This document shows positions 53,230 to 62,733 of a stretch of DNA of 64,000 bases, piece after piece. The translations under genes and the position numbers were made by a program. This stretch comes from Pollutimonas sp963712655. GTDB taxonomy: Bacteria > Pseudomonadota > Gammaproteobacteria > Burkholderiales > Burkholderiaceae_B. The stretch covers positions 1,488,001-1,552,000 of the forward strand of contig CAVQIT010000008.1 in assembly GCA_963712655.1 (NCBI GenBank), given 5' to 3'. The notes beneath the pieces are model-generated. The model ran no database searches. It saw nothing but the letters and a program-made list of their open reading frames with translations, and was not told where the DNA came from. The first letter of the stretch is position 1, and each line of letters starts with the position of its first letter.

Positions 53230-54039
53230 CTATGCCCCTGCGTCCTTGCGGTAGCGCGCCGCGGGCCGCTGCCTGGACAGGTTGGGCAGAAGTTTCTGGC
53301 GCGCGGCTTCGTAAGCATTCCAGTCGGCAATGTCCGGCAGCGAGGGAATGGTGACGAGCTCGCCCAGATCCAGTCCGGCCAGCGCGGCGTCCACCATGTC
53401 TTGCGCCTGCATCACAATCTCGCCCGGCAGGTGTTCCACCGGCGTGCCGGCGGTTTGCCAGAAATCGGTGGCGGTTGCGCCCGGCACGACCGCCTGGACG
53501 CGGATATTCTTGTCGGCCAGCTCATGGTGCAGCGAGCGGCTGAATGCCAGCACGAATGCCTTGGTGCCGCCATAGACGCCGTTCAGGAGTTCGGGCGCGA
53601 TGCCCACGATCGACGCGATATTGACGATCGTGCCTACTTCGCGCGCCACGAAGCCGGGAACGGCGGCATAGGTCAGCCGAGTCAGCGCTGTCACATTCAG
53701 GTTGATCATATCGGTCATTTTGTCGATGTCGGCGGCCAATAGGGGCGCGGTGGCGCCAAGGCCGGCGTTGTTGACAAGCAGCGTGATGCTTGAGTCGGTC
53801 CGCAACAGGGTTTCGATGCGGGCAAGGTCGGACTTGTCATTCAGGTCCGCGGCGACGACTTCTATGGTCCGGCCTGTTTCGTCTGTCAGGCGGCGCGCCA
53901 GCGCATCGAGCCGATCGCGATTGCGGGCGACCAGGATAAGGTTGTAGCCCTGGCGGGCCAGCCTGTCGGCGTAAATCGCGCCCATGCCGGAGGATGAACC
54001 TGTAATCAAGGCAGTGCCGCGGGTGGATTGAGTATTCAT
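53230..54039 (-). CDS. Short-chain dehydrogenase/reductase
   Basis: This 269-residue Rossmann oxidoreductase has the cofactor motif TGSSSGMGAIYA (about residue 15), LVNNAGLGA, and the catalytic Ser/Tyr/Lys set in NIASIVG and VYGGTKAF. The start at MNTQSTRG follows AAAGGAC; earlier in-frame residues lack homology. The last residues (RYRKDAGA) run close to the 77-bp palindrome. It is divergent from a GlxA/AraC-type regulator, which probably controls it. Confidence 0.88.
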   Translation of the reverse strand: MNTQSTRGTALITGSSSGMGAIYADRLARQGYNLILVARNRDRLDALARRLTDETGRTIEVVAADLNDKSDLARIETLLRTDSSITLLVNNAGLGATAPLLAADIDKMTDMINLNVTALTRLTYAAVPGFVAREVGTIVNIASIVGIAPELLNGVYGGTKAFVLAFSRSLHHELADKNIRVQAVVPGATATDFWQTAGTPVEHLPGEIVMQAQDMVDAALAGLDLGELVTIPSLPDIADWNAYEAARQKLLPNLSRQRPAARYRKDAGA

Positions 54040-54178
54040 GTTTTGTCCTTTGCTGGTTATGGAGCGGCGCCGGTAGTGGCGCTCCTGAATCAAGAATATT
54101 CCAGCGCGCGTTTGTCTCAAAGGTCATATATACACCTTTTTAGGACAGTGCTATAGTTTCAGCCATTCAGGAGTCGCC

Positions 54179-55114
54179 ATGCAAAGCATCGGTTTTGTCG
54201 TTTTTCCCCAATTTCAAGTAATGAGTTTTGCCGCCATCACGGTTTTCGAGGTTGCCAACCTTGTTGCCGGCGAGCCCGTCTACAGCGTGAGCCTGCTGTC
54301 CGAGAGTGGCGGGTTGGTGCGGGCCTCGGCAGGCTTTTCCGTGGAGACCGAAGCGTTCGGCGGCAAGGTGTTCGATACCGTGATCATAGGCGCGGGCACG
54401 CAGATCGAGGCGTCGACGCCGGCATTACTGGATTTTGTGCACCATGCAATGCTCACTTCCAGGCGGGTTGCCGCGCCTTGCACCGGCGCGTTCGTTCTGG
54501 CTGAAGCCGGCATTCTCGATGGCCGCCGGGCCACCACGCACTGGATTTTTGCGCGCGAGCTGCAACGCCGCTTCCCGCGCCTGAAGGTAGAGGAAGATCG
54601 CATCTTCATCATCGATGGGGCTGTCTGGACCTCGGCGGGAATGACCGCGGGCATCGATCTGGCCCTGGCCATGGTCGAGAAAGACCTCGGAGCGCCGCTT
54701 GCGCGCGCGGTTGCCCGCAAGCTGGTGGTTTATCATCGCCGCGCCGGCGGCCAGTCGCAGTTCTCGGCGCTGCTGGAACTGGAGCCCAAATCGGATCGCA
54801 TCCAGAAAGCCCTGGATTTCGCAAAACAGAATTTGCGCAGCCCGCTGGCGGTGGAGGACTTGGCCGAGGCCGCAAGCCTGAGTCCGCGCCAATTCAGTCG
54901 CGCTTTCCGCGAAGAAACCGGCCAGTCGCCCGCCAAGGCGGTCGAGCATCTGCGTGTGGAAACGGCGCGGGTGCTGATGGAGCAGGGGCGGCTTTCGATG
55001 GACATGATTGCCGATGAAACCGGCTTTGCCGACCGCGAGCGCATGCGCCGCGCGTTTCTAAGGGCTTTTGGCCAGCCTCCCCAGGCTGTGCGGCGCAATG
55101 CCAGGGCGGCATGA
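54179..55114 (+). CDS. GlxA family AraC-type regulator (DJ-1/PfpI plus HTH)
   Basis: This 311-residue protein has a DJ-1/PfpI-like domain at about residues 1-185, whose nucleophile-elbow region reads APCTGAFVLAEAG. An AraC double HTH fills about 210-305, with LAEAASLSPRQFSRAFREETG and DRERMRRAFLRAFGQPP. The first domain usually senses small metabolites rather than acting as an enzyme. It diverges from the SDR gene and is the likely activator. A LysR gene follows in the opposite direction. Confidence 0.92.
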   Translation: MQSIGFVVFPQFQVMSFAAITVFEVANLVAGEPVYSVSLLSESGGLVRASAGFSVETEAFGGKVFDTVIIGAGTQIEASTPALLDFVHHAMLTSRRVAAPCTGAFVLAEAGILDGRRATTHWIFARELQRRFPRLKVEEDRIFIIDGAVWTSAGMTAGIDLALAMVEKDLGAPLARAVARKLVVYHRRAGGQSQFSALLELEPKSDRIQKALDFAKQNLRSPLAVEDLAEAASLSPRQFSRAFREETGQSPAKAVEHLRVETARVLMEQGRLSMDMIADETGFADRERMRRAFLRAFGQPPQAVRRNARAA

Positions 55115-55175
55115 AACCGGGCAATGGCCGCTCGGCCGTCATAGGCCGTTTCACGCGGCGGGCGGGCAATCCGAT

Positions 55176-56096
55176 CTATGGCGGCAATGAAGATTCTCCG
55201 GCGGCTTTCATGCTTACGGCTATGTCGATGAACGAGCGCAGCTTCGGTTGTTTCTGCGTTCCGGTAGGAAAATAAAGATACAGCCCCGACGTGCGCGGGA
55301 TGAATGCCTTGAGCGCCTGTTCCAGTTTGCCGCTATTAATATCGGCGGCAATTTCCATATCGGCCATATAAGCCAGGCCCAGGCCTTCACGCGCAAATTC
55401 CGCGATCAGGGTGGTGTCGTTGACGATCAGCCCGCCATTTGTTTCCACCCGGAAGAACGCTTTCTTTCGCAAGAAACCCCAATGATGCAAGGCGCCCGAT
55501 GTCAGGAATCGATAGCGTATCGTTTCGTGCCGTATCAAATCCTCGGGCGCCGCGGGCCGGCCATATTCCGAAAAATAATCGGGCGAGCCCACCACAGACC
55601 ATTGAAGATCGGGCGTCAGCCTTACCGCCACCATGTCTTGCGCGATGGATTGGCCCAGGCGGATGCCGGCGTCAAACCCGCCGCTGACCAGGTCGATGGC
55701 GCCGTCGTTAAGCGATATGTCGAGCGTGACATCGGGGCAGGCGCGCCTAAAGCGCGCTACCAGCGGCTTGACGACCAGCGACCCCAAGGCGCGCGGCACG
55801 GTCAGGCGCAGGGTGCCGATGGGATGGTCGCGATAGCTATTCAATGCGGTGAACGCGTCCTCTATCTGCGCCGCGGCGGGCCGCAGGCTGTTCAATAGAC
55901 TGGCGCCCGCTTCGGTCAGCCCTACATGGCGCGTGGTGCGCTGGAAGAGCACCACGCCATGCTGCCGCTCCATCAGTTTGATGGCTTTGCTGGCCGCCGT
56001 GGGGGTGACCCCAAGCCTGGCGGCGGCGGCTGTAAAGCTCTTGAGTTCGGCAACGGCAAGAAAGGTTTTGACGCTGTCGAATGAATGGTTTTTCAT
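55176..56096 (-). CDS. LysR family transcriptional regulator
   Basis: This 306-residue LysR protein has an HTH at residues 5-62 (SFTAAAARLGVTPTAASKAIKLME) and an effector domain from about 90. It is of the group that often regulates SDR or aldo-keto reductases. It diverges from a small SnoaL-like gene across 106 bases of AT-rich sequence, which it probably controls together with the convergent SDR further on. Confidence 0.92.
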   Translation of the reverse strand: MKNHSFDSVKTFLAVAELKSFTAAAARLGVTPTAASKAIKLMERQHGVVLFQRTTRHVGLTEAGASLLNSLRPAAAQIEDAFTALNSYRDHPIGTLRLTVPRALGSLVVKPLVARFRRACPDVTLDISLNDGAIDLVSGGFDAGIRLGQSIAQDMVAVRLTPDLQWSVVGSPDYFSEYGRPAAPEDLIRHETIRYRFLTSGALHHWGFLRKKAFFRVETNGGLIVNDTTLIAEFAREGLGLAYMADMEIAADINSGKLEQALKAFIPRTSGLYLYFPTGTQKQPKLRSFIDIAVSMKAAGESSLPP

Positions 56097-56202
56097 GATT
56101 TATTATGAACTTGAAGTTGATAGTGAATATACCAGGCGCTCCTGTTTTGAATGAGTCGGGGCGACTATTATTCAGTCTCGGTTCAAGATCAAAGGGAAGT
56201 TC

Positions 56203-56532
56203 ATGGAAATCCAATTGCCGCCTGTCATCCAGGCTTACTTTCAGTCCGCGAATGCCCGCGATATTGAAGGCGTCCTGCAATGCTTTGCCCGTGATGCCTG
56301 GGTTCATGACGAGAACAAGGATATGCGCGGCATTCAGGCCATCAGGGAATGGAAAGAGGCCGGATTCAAGAAGTATGCCGTCGTCATGACGCCAAGCGAT
56401 GCCAGCGTAGGCGGCAATCAAATCCTGGTTATTGCCGACGTGGCGGGTAATTTTCCGGGCAGCCCTATCCCCTTGCGCTTCACTTTCACGCTTGGCGACG
56501 GCATCATCGCCGCGCTGGACATCCGGCCATGA
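56203..56532 (+). CDS. SnoaL-like/NTF2-fold protein
   Basis: This 109-residue protein has the cone-shaped NTF2-like fold: an N-terminal helix VIQAYFQSANARDIEGVLQCF, then AWVHDENKDMRGIQAIREW, and a final strand run. Family members include isomerases, dehydratases and accessory proteins. The start has AAAGGGAAG upstream. It is flanked by two SDR/LysR pairs and lies divergent to a LysR gene, so it probably forms part of a small oxidoreductase regulon. The function is not determined. Confidence 0.85.
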   Translation: MEIQLPPVIQAYFQSANARDIEGVLQCFARDAWVHDENKDMRGIQAIREWKEAGFKKYAVVMTPSDASVGGNQILVIADVAGNFPGSPIPLRFTFTLGDGIIAALDIRP

Positions 56533-56584
56533 GCGCGCGGCATTCAAGCCGCGAGACCGGCCGGGATGTGATCCGGCAATGGCA

Positions 56585-57424
56585 TCAGCGTTTGGGCGCG
56601 CCGGGCAGGAATTGAGATCGCATAAGGTCGATATATGCGGTTTCCGAGGTTTCGCGGCGCGCCTTGATCAGCGGCTTGATGTCATCGGTGGCCACATAGC
56701 GCAAACGATCCGTGCCGTCGGTCGCCGCATCGTAAATGGCCCTGGCCACATCATCTTCGCTCGCCAGCCTTTGCCCGCGCAGGTTCGCAAAGATGGCGCT
56801 GGTGGCTGAAACGAATTCGTCGTAGTCCGGCAACGATCCGGGGTGTTCGGCCTCGGCGCTGCTTCGCTGGCCGAAATTCGTGCTGACCACTCCGCCCGGT
56901 TCCAGGATCTTGACCACAATGTTCTGCGCCGCCAATTCATAGGACAAGGCTTCGGAAAACCCCTCCAGCGCGAACTTGCTGGCGCAATATAGCGAAATCA
57001 TGGGCAATGTGAACACGCCGGCCCCCGAGCTTACATTCAGGATCACGCCGCCGCCGTTGGCGCGCAGATGGGGCAGGATCGCGCGGGTGACATCCATCAC
57101 GCCGAAAACATTGACCTCGAATTGTTCGGCGATCTTCTCGCGCGGCGTCGTCTCGAAGATGCCGAAGAGGCCAAAGCCGGCATTATTGACAATCGCATCG
57201 ATGCGGCCGTAGCGGGCGATGCCGGCGTCGATGGCACTGTCTATGCTCGGTCTATCCTGGACATCCAGCCGGGCGACCAGCACATTGTCCAGCGCGGCAA
57301 GCTCATGGCCCGCTTCGGGCCGGCGCATGGTGGCCACGACATTCCAGCCCCGATTGGCGAATAGTTTGGCGCTTGCCTTGCCGAAGCCCGACGAGCATCC
57401 GGTGATAAGTACTGTTTTGGCCAT
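56585..57424 (-). CDS. Short-chain dehydrogenase/reductase
   Basis: This 279-residue SDR starts at MAKTVLITGC; the in-frame ATG at 57463 adds 13 non-conserved residues. The cofactor loop GCSSGFGKASA, the NNAGFGLFG motif, Ser in NVSSGAG, and Tyr and Lys in YCASKFALEG are all present, so it should be active. It diverges from a LysR gene (frameshifted) and converges with the SnoaL-like gene. The substrate is unknown. Confidence 0.9.
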   Translation of the reverse strand: MAKTVLITGCSSGFGKASAKLFANRGWNVVATMRRPEAGHELAALDNVLVARLDVQDRPSIDSAIDAGIARYGRIDAIVNNAGFGLFGIFETTPREKIAEQFEVNVFGVMDVTRAILPHLRANGGGVILNVSSGAGVFTLPMISLYCASKFALEGFSEALSYELAAQNIVVKILEPGGVVSTNFGQRSSAEAEHPGSLPDYDEFVSATSAIFANLRGQRLASEDDVARAIYDAATDGTDRLRYVATDDIKPLIKARRETSETAYIDLMRSQFLPGAPKR

Positions 57425-57527
57425 TTGGTTTCTCGAATAAAAAAGTTGATACGGATGCAGCATAGTGGCCTGGAATTAACTTAACAATCCGTTTAATATT
57501 GCATGACTTAATGAAAGAATTCGAACA

Positions 57528-58422
57528 ATGCAGCGTGCTGGACTCATCGGATTGAATGCCGTTGTCGCGGTCGCGGCGCATCGCAATTTTCGCAAGGCCG
57601 CCGCGGAATTGGGCATGTCGCCATCGGCGCTTAGCCACGCCGTCTCCACCCTGGAGCGGCGCATGGGGGTGCGCCTGTTCAATCGCACCACGCGCAGCGT
57701 TGCGTTGTCGGAGGCCGGCGAACAGTTTCTGGCCCGCATAGGGCCTGCGCTCGGCCAAATCACCGAGGCCATGGACGGCGTCAACGAATTCCGCGATACG
57801 CCCGCCGGCACGATCCGGCTGAATACGTCCGAAGGCGCGGCGCGGGTAATCCTGGCGCCTATCGTGCTGGAGTTCTTGCAACGCTATCCGGACATGCGGG
57901 TCGATTTGGTGACCGAGGGACGGCTGGTGGACATCGTGGCCGAGGGCTTCGATGCGGGCATCCGCTCCGCCGAAAGCGTGCCGCTGGACATGATCGCCCT
58001 TGCCTGCAGCCCGCCGATACGGTTTGTGGTGGTCGGCGCGCCGTCGTATTTCAAGGGGCGCCGAAAACCGGCCACGCCCGACGACCTGCGCAACCACCGC
58101 TGTATTCGAAGCCGTCTGCCCGGCGGGGCCTTATACCGCTGGGAATTTCAACGCGGCGACGAAAAAATCGCCATTGATCCGATGGGGCCGCTGACCCTGG
58201 ACAACCACAACTTGATGGTCGCGGCGGCGGTCCATGGGGCGGGCCTGGCCTGGACCAGCGAGTGGGCCGTGGCCGAGCAACTGGCCGCGGGCAACGCTGG
58301 TGCAGGTATTGGAGCGCTGGTCGCCGCAACTGCCGGGCCTGTGCCTGTACTATCCCAGCCATCGGCATATTCCTGCCGGCATGAAAGCGTTTCTCGAGGT
58401 GGTGCGCGACGCCTGCGCTTGA
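57528..58422 (+). pseudogene. LysR regulator, broken by one late frameshift
   Basis: With the shift corrected it is 297 residues, the standard LysR size. The HTH is at residues 5-60 (NFRKAAAELGMSPSALSHAVSTLE). The first frame is good through WAVAEQLAAG near 58290, then degenerates and runs on to 58499. The other frame continues LVQVLERWSPQLPGLCLYYP to the stop at 58422. Removing one A from the AA at 58293-58294 restores the whole. If the shift is real, the last 40 residues are replaced and function is doubtful. It diverges from the SDR gene at 57424. Confidence 0.78.
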
Positions 58423-58495
58423 TGCCAGGGTCGGCATATTGCGGGCCGGATTACGCCTTTTATATTGCGGTTCGCGGCATGCCGATTCGCCCTGG

Positions 58496-59332
58496 CTAGA
58501 ACGGCGCGACCGCTCCGCTCAAGGCGCCGGCGGCTTCCACCGCAAGCGGAGCAAAGCTTTTGGCGAAGTCCTCGACCGTCCATTCGGAGAGCGAGCCGGC
58601 AATGTGGACAGCGGCCACCGGCCTGGCCCGATTATCCAATATGGCGCAGGCTACCGCCACTTCGCCGATCTGGCTTTCGTTATGGACCAATGAGTAGCCA
58701 TCCTGGCGGGCGAGCCGGATCCGCTGGCGGATTTCCTCCGGGTCGATGATGGTCTTGGGTGTCAGCAACTTCAGCGTGGATCGCTGCAGAATGCTGTCGA
58801 CCTCGGGATCGGTCAGCTTGGACATGATCGCCCGTCCGCCGGAAGAGCAGTAGGTCGGGACCCGGCGGCCGATCAGCGTGGCGAAGAATGTCTGGCGCTT
58901 GCTTTGGCGTCGGATCGCATAGCAGATGTCCAGGTCGTCGAAGATACTTAAATCGGTGCGTTCTCCGGAGGTTCGTTCAAGACCGTTCAGGATAGGCGTG
59001 GCCCGTTCTATCAGGGGCCAGCTGCGCAGAAAGTCGAAAGAGCGATCCAGCGTTTTTAGCCCAAGGCAAAAGCCTCGGCCATCTACCCCCTTGCGCAGAT
59101 AGCCCAGTTGCAGCAACGTGAACGACATGCGCTGTACCGTGCTTTTGTCCAGTCCGGATAGATTCGCGAGCTCTTGCAGGCTCATGGGGCCGGGATGAGT
59201 TGAAAACGCTTCCAGCACGGCCATGCCTTTCGCCAGCGAATTCACGAATTGTTTGTTTTGTGCCGCAGGGTGGTTATAGGCGGATTCAGGCTCGGGGCGA
59301 GGATCGATATGTTTCGGCAAGGCTGACACCAT
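58496..59332 (-). CDS. IclR family transcriptional regulator
   Basis: This 278-residue protein has an HTH at about residues 25-85 (LQELANLSGLDKSTVQRMSFTL) and an effector domain from about 105. The start at MVSALPKH is chosen because upstream residues lack homology. It diverges from the ABC importer operon; a perfect ATTGT-ATA-ACAAT palindrome lies 23 bases before its start. A related TCGTATTG occurs before the second receptor gene. It is the likely regulator of the importer. Confidence 0.9.
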   Translation of the reverse strand: MVSALPKHIDPRPEPESAYNHPAAQNKQFVNSLAKGMAVLEAFSTHPGPMSLQELANLSGLDKSTVQRMSFTLLQLGYLRKGVDGRGFCLGLKTLDRSFDFLRSWPLIERATPILNGLERTSGERTDLSIFDDLDICYAIRRQSKRQTFFATLIGRRVPTYCSSGGRAIMSKLTDPEVDSILQRSTLKLLTPKTIIDPEEIRQRIRLARQDGYSLVHNESQIGEVAVACAILDNRARPVAAVHIAGSLSEWTVEDFAKSFAPLAVEAAGALSGAVAPF

Positions 59333-59355
59333 CTTTGAAAAAAAACACCAATCGT

Positions 59356-59368
59356 ATTGTATAACAAT
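59356..59368. promoter_or_regulatory. Palindromic IclR-type operator candidate
   Basis: ATTGT-ATA-ACAAT is perfectly symmetrical and set in TCGTATTGTATAACAATATA, between the IclR gene and the importer operon. TCGTATTG recurs at 60785-60792 upstream of the second receptor, so both transcription starts may be under one regulator. Confidence 0.5.
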
Positions 59369-59553
59369 ATAATCGTAGTCAAGAGCAGGCGCGACGCCGG
59401 CGGTTCCCAAGGCTGGCAGGTGCTTTCCGACGGGTTTCATAGCCCGCGGGCGCTACTGAGGAGGAGCGGGGCGCTTGATCTTCCGGCCTGTAGGCCGACC
59501 ATGACGCCTATAGGCATTTTTCATTAAGAAGCATGTTTGAAGGGGACACTTCG

Positions 59554-60591
59554 ATGACTGGATTATTTTGGAAAATGCGCGGGCTGCTGCGGTGGGCCGG
59601 CTTGAGCGCTGCAATGGCGATGGGCCTTCTTGCCAATGCCCAGGCGCAAGATCAGGAAAACGCGATTATGCGCATCAACTTTGCGCCATGGGGCATGCAT
59701 GCGCAATATTTCGCCGGCGTCGCGCAGGGGATTTATAAAAAGGAGGGCATCAACCTGACGATACGTCCGCCATCCGCCGGCCAGCAGAATGAAGTCTTCA
59801 TCGGCAGCGGCCGCGAGCAGTTCGGCGTGACCAATGTCGATAGTTTCGTAAAAGCGCGCGCCAGCGGTCTGAAAATAAAAGCCATCATGATGGACCAGCC
59901 GAATTCGCCGGTATCGGTGATTGCGCTGGCATCCAGCGGCATCAAGGAACCGTCCAGCATAAAGGGCAAGCGCCTTGGCCAGTTTCCTTCCTGGGCGGAT
60001 ACCTTGGTCGAGCCTTACCTGCGCAAGGGCGGGCTGACACAGAAGGACATCACGATCGTATCCGTGACGCGCGGCGCCGAGGTGCAGTTGCTCGCCGCCG
60101 GCGAGGTGGACGCTATTCTTGGATACAGTTTCGGCCAGGCCCTGACGCTCGAGCAGCGAGGCTTTCCCGTCAATACCATGCCCTTGACCGATTATGGATT
60201 GGTGTCTTATGGGACCGTCATCTATACCAGCGAGAAACTCATCGAAGAGAATCCCGGCCTGGTGCAGCGCTTTGTCAAAGCGACCGTCAACAGCCTGCTG
60301 TGGACCAAGGACAGAAAGCGGGATGCGGTTGCCGAAGTCATCAAAGTGTCGCCCGACCGGGATCTGGATCTTGAAACCCGCAAGCTGGAAATCATCTACG
60401 GCCTGTACGGCGCCGACGACTATGCGCAAACGTTCGGCTTGATGACCGAGGCGAAGTGGAACGCAACCATCGATTTCTTTGCATCCGCCGGAGAATTGAA
60501 AACCCGCCCCAAGGCCTCCGAGGTGTTCACGAATCAATTCATTGAGTCGCTGCCGGAGGCCAAGGCCCTGGCGAAGGCCGTGCGCAACTAA
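59554..60591 (+). CDS. ABC importer substrate-binding protein (NMT1/SsuA-like), paralogue 1
   Basis: This 345-residue periplasmic receptor has a signal peptide (about 1-31, ending NAQAQ) and the SsuA/THI5-like core. INFAPWGMHAQYFAGVAQGI is followed by PPSAGQQNEVFIGSGREQFG and VTRGAEVQLLAAGEVDAILG. The start at 59554 follows GAAGGGG; an ATG seven codons upstream is possible. The protein at 60921 is a close paralogue (roughly three quarters identical by eye). Nitrate/sulfonate/pyrimidine-type ligands are typical of the family; the ligand here is not known. Confidence 0.9.
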   Translation: MTGLFWKMRGLLRWAGLSAAMAMGLLANAQAQDQENAIMRINFAPWGMHAQYFAGVAQGIYKKEGINLTIRPPSAGQQNEVFIGSGREQFGVTNVDSFVKARASGLKIKAIMMDQPNSPVSVIALASSGIKEPSSIKGKRLGQFPSWADTLVEPYLRKGGLTQKDITIVSVTRGAEVQLLAAGEVDAILGYSFGQALTLEQRGFPVNTMPLTDYGLVSYGTVIYTSEKLIEENPGLVQRFVKATVNSLLWTKDRKRDAVAEVIKVSPDRDLDLETRKLEIIYGLYGADDYAQTFGLMTEAKWNATIDFFASAGELKTRPKASEVFTNQFIESLPEAKALAKAVRN

Positions 60592-60920
60592 CACCCATCC
60601 AGGCGAGAGTGCCGCGTTGTCGGCAGCACTTTCGCTCCGGACTTGAACAGCAGGGCATTGCGCATGCCGGCTGGGCCGAGTCGCGCCTGCCGAAAGCGGA
60701 TAGTTGCAGTCGGGAGGGACGCAGGCTAGGGGAAAACCCGCTTTGACAACGACTTTTTCAAGTGCGATCATAAAAAACGAACTGTCGTATTGATATGAGA
60801 TACAAACATATTGTTTCTGAATGGCGTGGGAATGATTTGTTGATCCTATCGATCGGCGCGAAGCCGGCTCGCATGGGCGGAATCGGTTTCCCTGGCCGCA
60901 CATCAGAAGAGGAAATATTG
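60592..60920. other. Spacer between the receptor paralogues with hairpin and promoter
   Basis: This 329-base gap holds no gene. A stem AGTGCCG / CGGCAGCACT near 60608-60632 may end the first transcript. TTGACA at 60743 and GATCAT at 60766 are spaced by 17 bases, a good sigma-70 pair. TCGTATTG at 60785 repeats part of the IclR-type palindrome upstream of the first receptor. The second receptor therefore appears to have its own regulated promoter. Confidence 0.5.
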
Positions 60921-61952
60921 ATGATGGTATTTTTGCGAAAAACAATCTCCGCTTTTTATAAGCTATGCATAGGCTTGGCGTTCCTGCTGGGCGCCGTTCC
61001 CGTGGCGGGTGCGCAGGACAAGGTGGCGATGCGCATAAACTTCAGTCCCTGGGGCATGCATGGGCAATACTTTGCGGGCATTGCGCAGGGCATATATAAA
61101 AAGGCGGGGATCGATCTTGATATCCGTCCGCCGTCGGCGGGGCAGCAAAACGAAGTCTTCATCGGCAGCGGGCGCGAGCAATTCGGCCTGGCCAATGTCG
61201 ACAGTTTCGTCAAGGCGCGGGCCAGCGGGCTGAAGGTCAAGGCCATCATGGTGGATCAGCCCAATTCGCCGCTTGCGCTCATTACCCTGAAATCCAGCGG
61301 CATCGCCAAGCCGGCCGATTTGAAAGGCAAGAAACTGGGCCGCTTCCAGACCAATGCGATCAGCCAGATTCTTCCTATCCTGAAGTCGGGCGGATTGACG
61401 GAAAAGGATGTGAATATCGTAACCATCACGCGCGGCGCGGAAGTCCAATTGCTGGCGGCCGGAGAGGTCGATGCGATTCTCGGATTCGGTTATGGCCAGG
61501 CGCTGACTCTGGAAGAGAAAGGCTTTCCCGTGAATGTCATGTCGCTCAAGGATTACGGGCTCAATACCTATGGCACCGTTATCTACACCAGCGAAATGAT
61601 GATCGAGAAGAATCCCGACCTGGTCCAGCGTTTTGTCCAGGCTACCGTCGAAAGCCTGGTCTGGACCCGCGATCACAAGCGGGATGCGGTCGCCGAAGTC
61701 ATCAAGGCGGCGCCGGATCGCGACCTGGACCTGGAAACGCGCAAGCTGGAAGTCATATTCAAACTGTATCAGTCGCCCGATTTTGCCAACACATTCGGTG
61801 TCATGACGGCGGACAAATGGGCGTCCACTATCGATTTCTATGAACAGTCTGGCGATCTGCCCAAGCGTCCCGACGCGAATGCGATCTTTACCAACCAGTT
61901 TATCGAGAAAGTTCCGGCCGCCAAAGACCTGGCCAAGCTGATTGCCGGCTGA
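60921..61952 (+). CDS. ABC importer substrate-binding protein (NMT1/SsuA-like), paralogue 2
   Basis: This 343-residue receptor has a signal peptide (about 1-31, ending VAGAQ). The start is the first of two ATGs after AGAGGAAATATTG; the frame is open upstream without homology. INFSPWGMHGQYFAGIAQGI, PPSAGQQNEVFIGSGREQFG and TRGAEVQLLAAGEVDAILGF repeat the paralogue almost exactly, while the 340-380 stretch and some ligand-loop residues (PSWADTL versus QTNAISQ) differ. A tandem duplication with altered ligand range is likely. Confidence 0.9.
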   Translation: MMVFLRKTISAFYKLCIGLAFLLGAVPVAGAQDKVAMRINFSPWGMHGQYFAGIAQGIYKKAGIDLDIRPPSAGQQNEVFIGSGREQFGLANVDSFVKARASGLKVKAIMVDQPNSPLALITLKSSGIAKPADLKGKKLGRFQTNAISQILPILKSGGLTEKDVNIVTITRGAEVQLLAAGEVDAILGFGYGQALTLEEKGFPVNVMSLKDYGLNTYGTVIYTSEMMIEKNPDLVQRFVQATVESLVWTRDHKRDAVAEVIKAAPDRDLDLETRKLEVIFKLYQSPDFANTFGVMTADKWASTIDFYEQSGDLPKRPDANAIFTNQFIEKVPAAKDLAKLIAG

Positions 61953-62054
61953 CGGCGCGGGCCGAACGATTTTTGCAGGGCTTTTGCAACGACAAGGAAC
62001 TGGCCGCATTGGCGGCCGGGCGAAATAAATACGTTTACGAAGAGAGAATTGAAC

Positions 62055-62723
62055 ATGGCTGAAGGCGTTTTTGATCCAGCATGGTTGCCCAAGAGCGCGT
62101 TGCTGCTGGTCGACATGAACCGCTCCCACCTTGACCATTCCATAGGCCACATGCTCGTGGAAAAACAGGCGGCGGATCGCATTATCGCCGCGGGCGTGGA
62201 ATTGCGCCGCGCATGGAGCGAGGCCGGGCTGCCGGTAATTTTCGTTCGCACCCATCATCGCCATGATCCGCGCACGGATACGGTCGTGGACAACAAGAGC
62301 CCTTTCTGGATGGCGCAACACAATGCGCTCGTGCCGGGGCTGAACAAGCCGCGCAAATCGCTGGCGATCGAAAATGCGCCGGTAACGGAAATCGTGCCCC
62401 AACTGACGCCGCAACCCGGGGAGTTCACGGTCTTCAAGCATCGCTACAGCCCGTTCGACAACACCGATCTGGAACACCTGCTGCGCAATCTCGATATCGA
62501 CACCTTGGTCATCGTCGGTGTCAATACCAATAACTGCGTCCTTTGCTCTTGTTTCGAGGCATTCAATCGCGACTATCGCGTCGTGCTCGCCGAGGACGTC
62601 TGCGCGTCGATGAATGGGCCCGATTATCACGATGCGGCCATCAAACTGATCAAATCATCGCTGGGCTGGGTCGTGAATTCCCGCGAAGTGATCGATAACT
62701 TGCCTAAATTGGCAGCGGCTTGA
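62055..62723 (+). CDS. Isochorismatase family hydrolase
   Basis: This 222-residue cysteine hydrolase of the isochorismatase/nicotinamidase fold has the triad Asp in LLVDMNRSH (about residue 21), Lys in VFKHRYSPFDN (about 124) and Cys in GVNTNNCVLCSCFEAFN (about 160). The start at MAEGVFD follows GAGAGA. It lies between the receptor and permease genes of an ABC importer operon. An amidase-like or ureide-like substrate imported by that system is therefore likely. Siderophore isochorismatase is improbable because there are no siderophore genes. Confidence 0.9.
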   Translation: MAEGVFDPAWLPKSALLLVDMNRSHLDHSIGHMLVEKQAADRIIAAGVELRRAWSEAGLPVIFVRTHHRHDPRTDTVVDNKSPFWMAQHNALVPGLNKPRKSLAIENAPVTEIVPQLTPQPGEFTVFKHRYSPFDNTDLEHLLRNLDIDTLVIVGVNTNNCVLCSCFEAFNRDYRVVLAEDVCASMNGPDYHDAAIKLIKSSLGWVVNSREVIDNLPKLAAA

Positions 62724-62733
62724 AGGGTAGAAA

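Noticed and set aside
62055..62723. Siderophore-type isochorismatase
   Set aside because: There are no siderophore synthesis genes nearby; the operon context is an ABC importer, and the protein lacks an aryl-carrier domain.
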